64,000 nt of DNA, taken from positions 75,766 through 139,765 of the forward strand of contig JBEKLQ010000001.1 in NCBI GenBank assembly GCA_050010115.1, in the 5' to 3' direction. Origin of the DNA: JAKACA01 sp050010115 (GTDB lineage: Bacteria; Actinomycetota; Acidimicrobiia; Acidimicrobiales; Bog-793). A program made the translations under genes and the position numbers. Position 1 is the stretch's first letter, and the number at the start of each line of letters is the position of its first letter. The notes beneath the pieces were generated by a model. The model was not told where the DNA came from and ran no database searches. It saw nothing but the letters and a program-made list of their open reading frames with translations. Below, one piece after another: positions 14,348 through 22,878 of this stretch.

Positions 14348-14800
14348 GTGCGTACGTATTCCACCAAACCGAGCGAGATCCAGCGCGTCTGGTACGTCGT
14401 CGACGCTGAGGACCTGGTGCTTGGCCGTGTCGCGACGGAAGTCGCCCGAATCCTCCGGGGCAAGCACCGTCCAATCTTCGCTCCCCACCTCGACGCGGGC
14501 GACCACGTGATCGTGGTGAACGCCTCCAAGGTGGTGCTGACGGCGAACAAGGGCGATCAGTCGTTCTCCTACCGCCACAGCGGCTACCCCGGCAGCCTGC
14601 GGGCGACGAGCTTCGGTGACCTGCTGCGGGACAAGCCGGAGGAGCTGGTCCGCTCCGCCGTCCGCGGCATGTTGCCGAAGGGCACGCTCGGCCGGAAGAT
14701 GCTGTCGAAACTCAAGGTGTACGCAGGTTCCGAGCACCCGCACACCGCCCAGATGCCGCAGCCACTCGAGCTGCCGTCGAGCGCACGGCGGGCTTCGTGA
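14348..14800 (+). CDS. rplM: 50S ribosomal protein L13
   Basis: This 150-residue protein begins VRTYSTKPSEIQRVWYVVDA from GTG at 14348, with AAGGA five bases upstream. Signatures include GRVATEVARILRGKHRP, AGDHVIVVNASKV and VRGMLPKGTLGRKMLSKLKVY. L13 is one of the earliest 50S assembly proteins. The open frame extends to 14237, but that upstream part is leader RNA, not family sequence. rplM and rpsI form the standard pair, here separated by an unusual repeat spacer. Confidence 0.98.
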   Translation: MRTYSTKPSEIQRVWYVVDAEDLVLGRVATEVARILRGKHRPIFAPHLDAGDHVIVVNASKVVLTANKGDQSFSYRHSGYPGSLRATSFGDLLRDKPEELVRSAVRGMLPKGTLGRKMLSKLKVYAGSEHPHTAQMPQPLELPSSARRAS

Positions 14801-14812
14801 CGCTCCGTCACG
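14796..14812 (+). terminator. Hairpin overlapping the rplM stop codon
   Basis: CGTGACG (14796-14802), a 3-nt loop CTC, and CGTCACG (14806-14812) form a perfect 7-bp stem. The TGA stop of rplM lies inside the left arm. There is no T-run. It could protect or process the mRNA 3' end between rplM and rpsI. Confidence 0.35.
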
Positions 14813-14915
14813 GCTCTGCTGGCGACGGCTCTGCTGGCGACGGCTCTGCTGGCGACGGCTCTGCTGGCGACGGCTCTGCTGGCGACGGCTCTGCTGGCGT
14901 CGGCTCTGCTGGCGT
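14811..14915 (+). repeat. Seven tandem copies of a 15-bp unit between rplM and rpsI
   Basis: The unit CGGCTCTGCTGGCGA is repeated seven times without interruption; the last two copies end in T instead of A. It fills most of the 154-bp spacer. The 15-bp length keeps all frames open: on the plus strand it would read (LCWRR)n in the rpsI frame, on the minus strand (AEPSP)n. No start and ribosome site suggest that it is translated. It behaves like a minisatellite and probably varies in copy number between strains. Confidence 0.95.
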
Positions 14916-14954
14916 CTCTTCCAACCGCGATCCGAAGGAGAGGTTCACCCGCTG

Positions 14955-15347
14955 ATGCCAAAGCCGCTCGTCCAAGCGACCGGGCGCCGCAAGCGAGCGG
15001 TGGCGCGCGTGCGCTTCCGCCCCGGTCAGGGTGCGATCACGATCAACAAGCGCGGGTTCGAGGACTATTTCCCCTCGGCGACCTCGCGGATGCTCGCGTC
15101 CGAGCCGCTCCGGCTCACCGGTAAAGCCGAGGAGTACGACGTCGATGTCACCATCGACGGCGGCGGGCTGTCGGGGCAGGCAGGCGCGCTCCGTCTGGGC
15201 ATCGCGCGAGCACTCATCGAGCTCGATCCGGAGCTGCGGCCGGGCCTCAAGAAGGCCGGCATGCTGACCCGGGACGCCCGTGAGAAGGAGAGCAAGAAGT
15301 ACGGCCTGAAGAAGGCCCGCAAGGCGCCTCAGTACTCCAAGCGCTGA
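14955..15347 (+). CDS. rpsI: 30S ribosomal protein S9
   Basis: This 130-residue protein begins MPKPLVQATGRRKRAVARVRF, with GAAGGAGAGG (14934-14943) upstream. Conserved parts are ITINKRGFEDYFPS, DGGGLSGQAGALRLGIARAL and the C-terminal KKYGLKKARKAPQYSKR. The last Lys-Arg touches P-site tRNA. The frame is open upstream through the minisatellite, but that part is not S9. glmM starts 10 bp later. Confidence 0.98.
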   Translation: MPKPLVQATGRRKRAVARVRFRPGQGAITINKRGFEDYFPSATSRMLASEPLRLTGKAEEYDVDVTIDGGGLSGQAGALRLGIARALIELDPELRPGLKKAGMLTRDAREKESKKYGLKKARKAPQYSKR

Positions 15348-15357
15348 GGTTGCCGGG

Positions 15358-16701
15358 GTGCTGCGATTTGGCACCGACGGCATCCGTGGGGTCGCGAACA
15401 CCGAGATAACCCCGGAGCTCGCGCTCGCCCTCGGACGCGCCGCCACACGCTGCTTGCCGGGCGCGCCCTGGCTCCTCGGGCGTGACACCCGGCGCTCGGG
15501 GCCCATGCTGCTCGACGCCCTGGCCGCCGGCCTTGCCTCCGAGGGCCGCGATGTCGTCGACGCCGGTGTGATCCCGACGCCGGGACTCGCGTGGCTGGCG
15601 GCGGACCGCGGCGCGCCGGCCGCGATGATCTCGGCCTCCCACAACCCGTTCGCGGACAATGGCATCAAGCTGTTCGGAGCGGGAGGGACGAAGTTGTCGA
15701 TGGACGACGAGTCGGCCGTCCAGGACGAGCTCGGGCGGCTCACCGGCGTGGCGCCCGCCAACGCTGACAGCGCCGGTGCGAAGACCGGGGTCGGTACGAT
15801 CTCGGTCGCCCCGGAGGCGATCGACGGCTACGTCGCTTACCTCATTGGCGCCGTCTCGGGCGCCGGCAACTTCGGGGGCAGGATCGTCGCCGACTGCGCA
15901 AACGGCTCGGCAAGCGTGGTGGCGCACCGAGTGCTCGAGCGGCTCGGCATCGACCACGTCGTGATCTCGGCCTCACCCGATGGAATGAACATCAACGCCG
16001 GATGCGGGTCGACGCACCTCGGCTCGCTCGTCTCGGAAGTCCGTCAGGCGGGCGCAGCGCTCGGGATCGCATTCGACGGCGACGCCGACCGGATGCTGGC
16101 GGTCGACCACCTGGGCAACATCATCGACGGCGACCAGCTCATCGCGATGTTTGCCACGGATCTGCACGACCGAGGGTGCCTCAGGGGCGACCACGTCGTC
16201 GTGACGGTGCTCTCGAACCTCGGGCTGCGCTTGGCGCTGGCCGCCCACGGCGTCTCGGTCATCGAGACCCCAGTTGGTGATCGCCACGTCGCCGACGCTC
16301 TCGAGAGTGGTGGCTACGTCTTCGGTGGGGAGCAGTCCGGCCATCTCATCTTCCGGGAGCACGCCGCCACCGGTGACGGGATGCTGACTGCGCTGAAGCT
16401 GTTGGACCTGCTGGCCCGAACGGGCGTTTCGCTCTTCGATCTGGCGACCTCTGCCATGCAGCGGCTGCCCCAACGGATGGTCAGCATCCCCGTCCGCGAT
16501 CGGTCGAGGCTCGAGTCGGCCTCGGCGGTGTGGGACGCTGTCACCGCTGTCGAGGCCGAGCTCGGCGAGACGGGCCGCGTCGTGCTGCGCCCGAGCGGGA
16601 CTGAGCCGACCGTGCGCGTGATGGTCGAGGCGACGACGGCCGAGGAGGTCGAGCGGCACGTGCAGCGCCTGGCGGCGGTCGTGGCCCGCGAGCTCGCCTG
16701 A
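15358..16701 (+). CDS. glmM: Phosphoglucosamine mutase
   Basis: The enzyme interconverts glucosamine-6-phosphate and glucosamine-1-phosphate on the way to UDP-GlcNAc. The phosphorylated catalytic serine is S94 in ISASHNPFADNG. The metal loop is FDGDADRM and the phosphate-binding loop is RPSGTEPTVRVMVE. At 447 residues it is the usual length. The GTG start follows rpsI by 10 bp. The rpsI-glmM-glmS order is typical of actinobacteria and pairs the mutase with the enzyme that makes its substrate. Confidence 0.97.
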   Translation: MLRFGTDGIRGVANTEITPELALALGRAATRCLPGAPWLLGRDTRRSGPMLLDALAAGLASEGRDVVDAGVIPTPGLAWLAADRGAPAAMISASHNPFADNGIKLFGAGGTKLSMDDESAVQDELGRLTGVAPANADSAGAKTGVGTISVAPEAIDGYVAYLIGAVSGAGNFGGRIVADCANGSASVVAHRVLERLGIDHVVISASPDGMNINAGCGSTHLGSLVSEVRQAGAALGIAFDGDADRMLAVDHLGNIIDGDQLIAMFATDLHDRGCLRGDHVVVTVLSNLGLRLALAAHGVSVIETPVGDRHVADALESGGYVFGGEQSGHLIFREHAATGDGMLTALKLLDLLARTGVSLFDLATSAMQRLPQRMVSIPVRDRSRLESASAVWDAVTAVEAELGETGRVVLRPSGTEPTVRVMVEATTAEEVERHVQRLAAVVARELA

Positions 16702-16706
16702 GCATC

Positions 16707-16743
16707 GGTGCCTGGGGCCGGGGCCGCGGGGCCAGGGCGCACC
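16707..16743 (+). terminator. GC-rich hairpin between glmM and glmS
   Basis: GGTG-CCTGG and CCAGG-gcg-CACC form an imperfect long stem around GGCC repeats directly after the glmM stop. No T-run follows. It fits a weak terminator before the separately promoted glmS. Confidence 0.4.
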
Positions 16744-16763
16744 GGAGCGAGGCGCTGCACAAG

Positions 16764-16769
16764 TAGCCT
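16764..16769 (+). promoter_or_regulatory. -10 element (TAGCCT) for a leaderless glmS transcript
   Basis: TAGCCT ends 6 nt before the glmS ATG. That is the distance at which transcription would start at or beside the A of the start codon. No Shine-Dalgarno is visible, which supports leaderless translation. No clear -35. Confidence 0.5.
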
Positions 16770-16775
16770 TGCCGC

Positions 16776-18614
16776 ATGTGCGGAATCATCGGCGTTACCG
16801 GTTCGGATGATCCACTCCGCTTGATCCTCGACGGCCTGACGCTGCTCGAGTACCGGGGGTACGACTCCGCCGGCGTGGCCCTTGTCGCCGATTCGTCACT
16901 CTGGCGGCGCCGTTCAGCGATCCGGGGCGAGTCCATCGCCGAGCTGGAGCGGCTTGTCCCGGAAGCTCCCGCCGCGCGGGCCGGGATCGGGCACACCCGC
17001 TGGGCGACTCACGGAGCGCCGACCGAGCACAACGCCCACCCACACGTCGACTGCACCGGGCGCGTCGCCGTGGTCCACAACGGCATCATCGAGAACCACC
17101 GGGAGATCGCCGCCAAGCTCGATGCGCAAGGTCATACGCGCACGTCCGAGACCGACTCCGAAGTGATCGCCCACCTGGTCGAGGTCGAGCTGGCCTCCGG
17201 GGCGACCTTGTTCGAGGCAGTACAGCGCTGCGTGAGCGTGTTGCGCGGGGATTACGCCCTCGCGTTCATGTCCGCCGACGAGCCCGAGGTCCTCGTTGCC
17301 ACGCGCCGATCCTCACCGCTCATCGTCGGGCGCACCGATTCGCTCGGACTGGTGGCGTCTGATATCTCGGCTGTGCTGAGCACCACGCGGGAGCTGTATG
17401 CGCTCGGCGACGACGAGGTTGCTGAGGTCCGCCCCGGCAGCATCGATGTCGTCGACGCCTCGGGTAATACCGTCGAACCAAAGCCCTTGAGGGTGTCCTG
17501 GGGTGTGCGGGCGGCGCTGCGAGAGGGTTTTGAGGATTTCATGTCGAAGGAGATCCACGAGCAACCCCGGGCTCTGGCGGACACCCTCATCGGCCGAATC
17601 CTCCCCGAGGGGACCACCGAGCTCGAAGAGCTCGAGATTCCGTCGGCCGACCTTGCTTCGATCGGCCGGATCGTCATCATCGCCTGCGGGTCGAGCTATC
17701 ACGCCGGCCTCGTCGGGCGGGCGGCGATCGAATCCTGGGCGAAAGTGCCCTGCACCGTGGAGATCGCCAGCGAGTTCCGCTACCGGGACCCGGTCATCGA
17801 TGCCTCGACGCTGGTGCTCGCCATCAGCCAGTCCGGCGAGACCGTCGATACCTTCCATGCGCTGCGAGAAGCCAAACGGCGCGGAGCCCGCACGATGGTG
17901 CTGACGAATGTCGTCGACTCTTTGATGGCCCGCGAGGCCGACGGGGTGCTCTACACACATGCCGGCCCCGAGATCGGTGTCGCCTCCACGAAGTGCCACA
18001 CGGCTCAGATCGTGCTGCTCCAGGTGTTCGCGCTCCACCTGGCTTCGATCCGCCAGCAGCTCGATCCGGAGGAGGCGGCGGCCATCGGCGCTCGGATCGC
18101 CTCGATCCCCGGGCTCGTCGAGCGAGCGGTGGCGCGCTTCGACGAGTACCGAGCCACCGCCGAACAACTTGCCGACGTGAATGACGTGTTCTTCCTCGGC
18201 CGCGGCCACGGGTACCCGGTCGCGCTTGAGGGCGCGCTCAAGCTGAAGGAGCTCGCGTACGTGCGGGCAGAGGGATACCCGGCGGGCGAGATGAAGCACG
18301 GCCCCATCTCATTGATCGATCGCCGGGCCGTCGTCGTCGTCGTGGCGAACCGAGGAGCGCTATTCGAGAAGCTGCTCGCCAACGTCGAGGAGGTCCGTGC
18401 ACGAGGGGCCACGGTCGTGGCGCTGTGCGACGAGGGTGACGAAGAGGCTGCCGCGCTGGCCGACATCGTGCTCGAGGTTCCCGCCGTCGACGAAATGGTG
18501 GCAGCGGCGGTGTTGGTAGTCCCGTTGCAGGTGCTGGCGTACGGGATCGCACGGGCACGGGGCAATGACGTGGATCGGCCCCGCAATCTTGCCAAAGTCG
18601 TCACTGTCGAGTGA
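16776..18614 (+). CDS. glmS: Glutamine--fructose-6-phosphate aminotransferase (isomerizing)
   Basis: The enzyme makes glucosamine-6-phosphate from fructose-6-phosphate and glutamine. The catalytic N-terminal cysteine is C2 (MCGIIGV). The glutaminase domain has GHTRWATHGAPTEHNAHPH. Two SIS domains follow, with ACGSSYHAGLVGR, SQSGETVDT and GRGHGYPVALEGALKLKELAYVRAEGYPAGEMKHGP. At 612 residues it is complete. No glmS-ribozyme-like leader fits in the 74-bp upstream spacer. The stop overlaps acpS by 4 bp. Confidence 0.98.
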   Translation: MCGIIGVTGSDDPLRLILDGLTLLEYRGYDSAGVALVADSSLWRRRSAIRGESIAELERLVPEAPAARAGIGHTRWATHGAPTEHNAHPHVDCTGRVAVVHNGIIENHREIAAKLDAQGHTRTSETDSEVIAHLVEVELASGATLFEAVQRCVSVLRGDYALAFMSADEPEVLVATRRSSPLIVGRTDSLGLVASDISAVLSTTRELYALGDDEVAEVRPGSIDVVDASGNTVEPKPLRVSWGVRAALREGFEDFMSKEIHEQPRALADTLIGRILPEGTTELEELEIPSADLASIGRIVIIACGSSYHAGLVGRAAIESWAKVPCTVEIASEFRYRDPVIDASTLVLAISQSGETVDTFHALREAKRRGARTMVLTNVVDSLMAREADGVLYTHAGPEIGVASTKCHTAQIVLLQVFALHLASIRQQLDPEEAAAIGARIASIPGLVERAVARFDEYRATAEQLADVNDVFFLGRGHGYPVALEGALKLKELAYVRAEGYPAGEMKHGPISLIDRRAVVVVVANRGALFEKLLANVEEVRARGATVVALCDEGDEEAAALADIVLEVPAVDEMVAAAVLVVPLQVLAYGIARARGNDVDRPRNLAKVVTVE

Positions 18615-18985
18615 GCCCGGTGATCGGCGTCGGGATCGACGCTGTCGAGATCGACCGGTTTCGGGATGTCCTACAACGCCGCCCGCAGATGGCCGAGCGG
18701 CTGTTCTCCGGGGCAGAGCGGGCGCTCGCCAGCGGGCGGAGTGATCCGGTGCCGACGCTGGCGGCGCGTTTCGCTGCGAAGGAAGCAGCCATGAAGGCGC
18801 TGTCCACGGGGATCGGTGGCGTCGACTTCGCCGACATCGAAGTGTTGGCGAACCCCGATGGGGCGCCGCGCCTGTCAATCGGAGGGCGAGCGGCCGAGCG
18901 AGCCGGTGCGCTCGGGGTCACGAACTGGCACGTCTCACTCTCACATACCTCCACGCTCGCCACCGCCATTGTGGTGGCCGACTGA
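18611..18985 (+). CDS. acpS: Holo-[acyl-carrier-protein] synthase
   Basis: The enzyme transfers 4'-phosphopantetheine from CoA to acyl carrier protein. At 124 residues it is the trimeric AcpS type. Metal ligands D10 (VGIDAVEIDRF) and E58 (RFAAKEAAMKAL) are present, as is the C-terminal WHVSLSHT. The GTG start overlaps the glmS stop (GTGA). The neighbouring nnr and alr genes repeat the acpS-nnr-alr order common in Gram-positive bacteria. Confidence 0.97.
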   Translation: MSPVIGVGIDAVEIDRFRDVLQRRPQMAERLFSGAERALASGRSDPVPTLAARFAAKEAAMKALSTGIGGVDFADIEVLANPDGAPRLSIGGRAAERAGALGVTNWHVSLSHTSTLATAIVVAD

Positions 18986-19003
18986 CCTCGCGACGCAAGC
19001 CCG

Positions 19004-20443
19004 ATGGAGCCCGTGCTGACCGTTGCCGAGATGCGTGCTGTCGACGAGGCGGCTCAACGTGGCACCGGGCTCTCGGCGCTCATCGCTCGAGCCGGGACTG
19101 CCGTCGCCACGGAGGCGATGTCGATGCTCGGCGGCGCCTACGGTAGGAGCATCGCCGTCGTTGCCGGCCGGGGCAACAACGGCAACGATGGCCGGTTCGC
19201 CGCCCAGCTGCTCACCCGGCGTGGCGCCCGGGTCGTCATCACGGCGCCGGGGGAGGCGCTCGAACAGCGGTCTGCGGTGGATCTGGTGATCGACGCCGCC
19301 TACGGGACGGGTTTTCGAGGGGACTACGACGCGCCGGACCCGGGTGGAGCGCCCGTGCTCGCTGTTGACATCCCGACGGGCTTGAGCGCGGAGCTGGGCG
19401 TGGCGGGCCGCGGTGCGGTGCGGGCGATCCGTACCGTCACCTTCGGCGCTTGGAAACCGGGCCTGTTGCTCGGGTCCGGGCCTGAGCTCGCAGGCCGAGT
19501 CGAGGTCCGGCCGATTGGCCTGCCCGTGGCGGAAGCCCATCGGTCGATGCACCTGATCGCCGATGACGACGTCGTGGAGATGCTGCCCAGCCGGGAGCAC
19601 TCGACCCACAAATGGGCCTCGGCGGTGATGGTGGTGGCCGGTTCGCCGGGGATGCACGGAGCGCCGGTGTTCGTCGCTGCGGGCGCCGGGCGGAGTGGCG
19701 CCGGCATGGTCCGCCTCGGGATACCGGGCGCCGACCCGGCGGGACTGCCCACCAGCTCGGCGGTCGCCCGCAGCTTGCCATCGGAGGGTTTCGATGTGGC
19801 CGTCCTCGACGAGTTGCACCGGTTCGGCGCCCTCGTCATCGGGCCCGGGCTCGGCACAGGCGACGCGACGGCGGAATCGGTGCGGCGGCTCGTGGCCGCC
19901 GCCCGGATCCCGACGGTGATCGACGCAGATGGCCTCGGTGCCCTCGGCGACGTCTCGCGAGCGGCCGGGGTGATCGCCGCCCGCCAAGGAGCGCCGGTCG
20001 TGCTGACCCCGCACGACGGCGAGTTCGCCCGGCTGACCGGTGAGCCGCCTGGCACCGACCGCGTCGGATCGGTCCGGCGCTTGTCCGAGGTGCTCGGTGC
20101 TGTCGTGTTGTTGAAGGGATCAACGACCATCGTGGCCGCCCCGGACGGAGCCGTCCTGCTGGCGGCGGCGGGCTCTTCCCGACTGGCGACCGCCGGATCG
20201 GGTGATGTGCTGTCTGGCGTCATCGGGGCGTTGCTCGCCCGCGGCGTCGAGGTGCAGGCCGCAGCAGCGCTCGCCGCGCACGTCCACGGCCGGGCGGCCG
20301 GGCTCGGTCACGCCGAGGGTCTCGTAGCCGAGGATCTGCCCGAGCTCGTGGCCGACGTGCTGTCGCGTGCTGCCGTCGAACGTGAGGCCAGGGCCGGCGA
20401 GCGCGGACCGCGGCGGGGCACCGGGCCGATGCCCCATGGCTGA
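19004..20443 (+). CDS. nnr: Bifunctional NAD(P)HX epimerase / dehydratase
   Basis: This repair enzyme handles damaged (hydrated) NADH and NADPH. The N-terminal YjeF_N domain (about 1-205) contains GRGNNGNDGRFAAQLL and carries the epimerase. The C-terminal carbohydrate-kinase-like domain (about 215-460) has DADGLGALGD, LTPHDGEFARLTG and the GSGDVLSGVIGALLARG motif of the ADP/ATP-dependent dehydratase. At 479 residues it is a typical fusion. The ATG lies 18 bp after acpS; the end overlaps alr by 8 bp. Confidence 0.95.
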   Translation: MEPVLTVAEMRAVDEAAQRGTGLSALIARAGTAVATEAMSMLGGAYGRSIAVVAGRGNNGNDGRFAAQLLTRRGARVVITAPGEALEQRSAVDLVIDAAYGTGFRGDYDAPDPGGAPVLAVDIPTGLSAELGVAGRGAVRAIRTVTFGAWKPGLLLGSGPELAGRVEVRPIGLPVAEAHRSMHLIADDDVVEMLPSREHSTHKWASAVMVVAGSPGMHGAPVFVAAGAGRSGAGMVRLGIPGADPAGLPTSSAVARSLPSEGFDVAVLDELHRFGALVIGPGLGTGDATAESVRRLVAAARIPTVIDADGLGALGDVSRAAGVIAARQGAPVVLTPHDGEFARLTGEPPGTDRVGSVRRLSEVLGAVVLLKGSTTIVAAPDGAVLLAAAGSSRLATAGSGDVLSGVIGALLARGVEVQAAAALAAHVHGRAAGLGHAEGLVAEDLPELVADVLSRAAVEREARAGERGPRRGTGPMPHG

Positions 20444-21734
20444 AGGCGCTCGCCGCCCGGCCTGGGCAGAGGTCGATCTCGAGGCGATCCGGCACAACTC
20501 CGCAGTGCTGCGATCGATTGTCGCACCCTCCCGGCTCTGCGCCGTCGTGAAGGCGGATGCGTACGGGCACGGCGCGGTCGGCGTCGCTCACGCGGCGCTG
20601 GCCGGAGGTGCGAGCGAGCTTGCCGTCGCCATCGTCGACGAGGGTGTCGAGCTGCGCGACGCCGGTATCGACGCGCCCATCCTCGTGCTGTCCGAGCCCG
20701 GCAGTGACGCCATGGCCGAGGTGTTCGGCTATCGCCTCACTCCGACGTTGTACACGGCCGACGGGATCGCGCTGGCGGCCGAGGCGGCGCAGGTGGCTCT
20801 CGGGCGTACGCCGACGGCACCGATCAAAGACAGCGCCGGGCCTCGGGTGCCTCGGGTGCCTCGGGTACCTCGGGTGCCAGTGGAGATCAAGGTTGACACC
20901 GGCATGCACCGAGTCGGCGCCGACCCCGCCCTGCTGCCGCAACTCGTGGCCTCGTTGGCGGCGCGGCCGGAGCTGGAGTTCGTCGGCCTCTGGACACATC
21001 TCGCGGTCGCGGACGAGCCGGACAACGGCTTTACCGGGGAGCAGCTGGGTCGTTTTGACGCCGCCAGGCAGTCGCTGGTGACGGCCGGGCTGCCACAACC
21101 ACTCCGGGTCCACGCGGCCAACTCGGCCGGCGCGCTGTGTTGGCCGAGCGCGCGTCTCGATGTGGTGCGCTGCGGGATCAGCGTGTACGGCTACGCGCCG
21201 AGCCTGGCCGTGGCGAGCACGGTGGACACCGCGATCCGTGATGCGGGTTGGGGCCCGACCGACGGCCTGCGGCCGGCGTTGTCGTGGATCGCCCGGGTCA
21301 GCTTCGTGCGCGAGCTCGAGGCAGGGGAGCGGGTCAGCTACGGGCTCAAGCTGTCGCTGCCCGCCCGGTCCCTCGTAGCGACGGTCCCGCTCGGCTACGC
21401 GGACGGCATCCCCCGGGCGTACTTCACTGGGGGCGGAGAGGTGCTCGTGAACGGCCGCCGCCGGCGGCTCGCCGGTTCGGTGACGATGGACCAGATCCTG
21501 GTGGACTGCGGCGACGACGAATCGGTGAGACCGGGCGACGAGGTCGTGTTGATCGGCCGGCAGGGCGGCGAGCGCCTGACGGCCGAGGACTGGGCCCAGT
21601 CGTTGGGGACGATCTCGTATGAGATCGTCACGCGGATCGGTCCTCGCGTCCCGAGGGTGTACCGACCAATGACGATCCCCGCTGACCGGAGCCTCCTCGG
21701 AGGGCCAGTTGCTGGGAGGGAGGCGTTGGCGTGA
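20436..21734 (+). CDS. alr: Alanine racemase
   Basis: This PLP enzyme makes D-alanine for peptidoglycan. The PLP lysine is K39 in AVVKADAYGHG. The second catalytic base is the Tyr in RVSYGLKLSLPA, and SVTMDQILVD near the end is conserved. At 432 residues it is 40-60 longer than usual. Part of the surplus is a Pro-Arg-Val repeat encoded by four 9-bp units (20841-20876) inserted just before the conserved EIKVDTGMHRVG strand. The ATG at 20436 was chosen; upstream frame lies inside nnr. Confidence 0.96.
   Translation: MAEGARRPAWAEVDLEAIRHNSAVLRSIVAPSRLCAVVKADAYGHGAVGVAHAALAGGASELAVAIVDEGVELRDAGIDAPILVLSEPGSDAMAEVFGYRLTPTLYTADGIALAAEAAQVALGRTPTAPIKDSAGPRVPRVPRVPRVPVEIKVDTGMHRVGADPALLPQLVASLAARPELEFVGLWTHLAVADEPDNGFTGEQLGRFDAARQSLVTAGLPQPLRVHAANSAGALCWPSARLDVVRCGISVYGYAPSLAVASTVDTAIRDAGWGPTDGLRPALSWIARVSFVRELEAGERVSYGLKLSLPARSLVATVPLGYADGIPRAYFTGGGEVLVNGRRRRLAGSVTMDQILVDCGDDESVRPGDEVVLIGRQGGERLTAEDWAQSLGTISYEIVTRIGPRVPRVYRPMTIPADRSLLGGPVAGREALA
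20841..20876 (+). repeat. Four tandem 9-bp units inside alr
   Basis: CCTCGGGTG occurs four times (the third copy ends in A) and encodes PRV repeats. It is an in-frame expansion in a surface loop of the alanine racemase barrel. Confidence 0.9.
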
Positions 21735-22867
21735 GCCCGAGCCCGGCGGGCGCGGCGGATGGGCAGCGCAGCCGGCGTGGGTGGGGAGTCGTAACGGTCC
21801 GCCGGGTAGTTGCGGGTGCTGCGGCCGCTGCTGCCGCCGGCGCAGCCGGGTACGCCGCCAACCGGCTGTTCCGCCGCCGCGCGGTCGAGCGTGGGCTCCG
21901 CTCACTGGCGCACCCGTTGCCGCAGGGGCCTACTGACGCTAAGCGGCCGGCTCAGGGCGACGAGTTGGAACTGCCAGGGGACGTGGTCCACCACTATGTC
22001 GACGTGCGAGACGGCGGTCGGGTGCACGTGGTCGAGCGTGGGAACGGCCCCGAGATCGTCCTCTTGCATGGCGCGGGGCTCTCGGCGGGAGTGTGGGCGT
22101 ACCAGTTCCGGGATTTGACTGACCGGTTCCGCCTCGTGGCACTCGATCTTCGCGGCCACGGCGAGTCCCGGCCCGGATCGGATGGGATGACCATCAAGGC
22201 GATGGTCGACGATCTCGTTCACGTGCTGATGAGCCTCGACCTCCGACCGGCGCTGCTGGTCGGCCACTCGCTGGGTGGGATGACCGTGCTTCGCTTCGCG
22301 AGGCAATACCCTCAGCTCGTCGCCGAGCGGGTGGCGTCCGTGATGCTGCTGTCGACTGCCGCCGGCGTCGTCCCCAACGTCGCTCCGTGGAACCGGCTCG
22401 GCACGCTGGCCGGTCGTGCCGCCGTCGCCGCCGGCGGGGTCGTGGCTCGCTCCGGCCGGGCCGGGTTGCCGGAGGGCGAGATCGGCCGGGCGTTCTGCCG
22501 GGCGGGCTTCGGCGTGGCGCCGTCAGCGCCCCAGATCAAGGCGGTGCTGAGGATGATGCGGGCGGCCGATCCTGGCCTGCTTGCCGGGCTCGTCCCCGAG
22601 TTGATGGCGTTCGACGAGCGGGCGGCGTTCGAGGAGATGAGCATCCCGGTCACCGTTGTCGTGGGAGACCGGGACCGCGTCACGCGGCCAGCCCTGGCAC
22701 GGCAGCTGGCCGAGACCCTCGGAGGGGCACACGTCGTGGTGTGGCCCGGCGGGGGCCACATGTTGATGTACGAGCGTCGCGAGGCGCTCGACTGGCTCAT
22801 CAAGCGGCTCGCGTCCGCCCCGGAGGCGGCGATGTCCGGCTCGAAGGGAGCTGGCCGAGGCCGGTAG
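21731..22867 (+). CDS. Alpha/beta-fold hydrolase with N-terminal hydrophobic segment
   Basis: This 378-residue protein has an Arg-rich start and a small-residue hydrophobic segment (about 24-45, VVAGAAAAAAAGAAGYAA) that may anchor it or act as a signal. The hydrolase fold follows: oxyanion region LLHGAGLSAGVW (111-122), nucleophile S180 in GHSLGG, a likely acid Asp in VVGDRDRVTRP and the histidine in GGGHMLMYE. The substrate is unknown; relatives include haloperoxidase-like esterases and peptidases. A gene of this type sits between alr and tsaE in many actinobacteria. GTG overlaps the alr stop by 4 bp. Confidence 0.85.
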   Translation: MSPSPAGAADGQRSRRGWGVVTVRRVVAGAAAAAAAGAAGYAANRLFRRRAVERGLRSLAHPLPQGPTDAKRPAQGDELELPGDVVHHYVDVRDGGRVHVVERGNGPEIVLLHGAGLSAGVWAYQFRDLTDRFRLVALDLRGHGESRPGSDGMTIKAMVDDLVHVLMSLDLRPALLVGHSLGGMTVLRFARQYPQLVAERVASVMLLSTAAGVVPNVAPWNRLGTLAGRAAVAAGGVVARSGRAGLPEGEIGRAFCRAGFGVAPSAPQIKAVLRMMRAADPGLLAGLVPELMAFDERAAFEEMSIPVTVVVGDRDRVTRPALARQLAETLGGAHVVVWPGGGHMLMYERREALDWLIKRLASAPEAAMSGSKGAGRGR

Positions 22868-22870
22868 CAT
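22865..22870 (+). promoter_or_regulatory. Candidate -10 (TAGCAT) before the UDG gene
   Basis: TAGCAT ends 8 nt before the ATG at 22879. The first three bases double as the TAG stop of the hydrolase gene, so chance is not excluded. No Shine-Dalgarno precedes the ATG. Confidence 0.35.
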
Positions 22871-22878
22871 GCGCCGCC

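Noticed and set aside
14811..14915. Regular repeats suggest a CRISPR array.
   Set aside because: The 15-bp units are directly adjacent with no unique spacers and there are no cas genes; it is a minisatellite.
14808..15761. A minus-strand frame with (AEPSP)n repeats over the rplM-rpsI spacer and rpsI.
   Set aside because: It covers rpsI and glmM in antisense; the repeat is open in all frames because the unit is 15 bp. No ribosome site or family match.
16702..16775. A glmS ribozyme upstream of glmS.
   Set aside because: The spacer is only 74 bp and GC-rich with no recognisable ribozyme core; a leaderless -10 lies 6 nt before the ATG.
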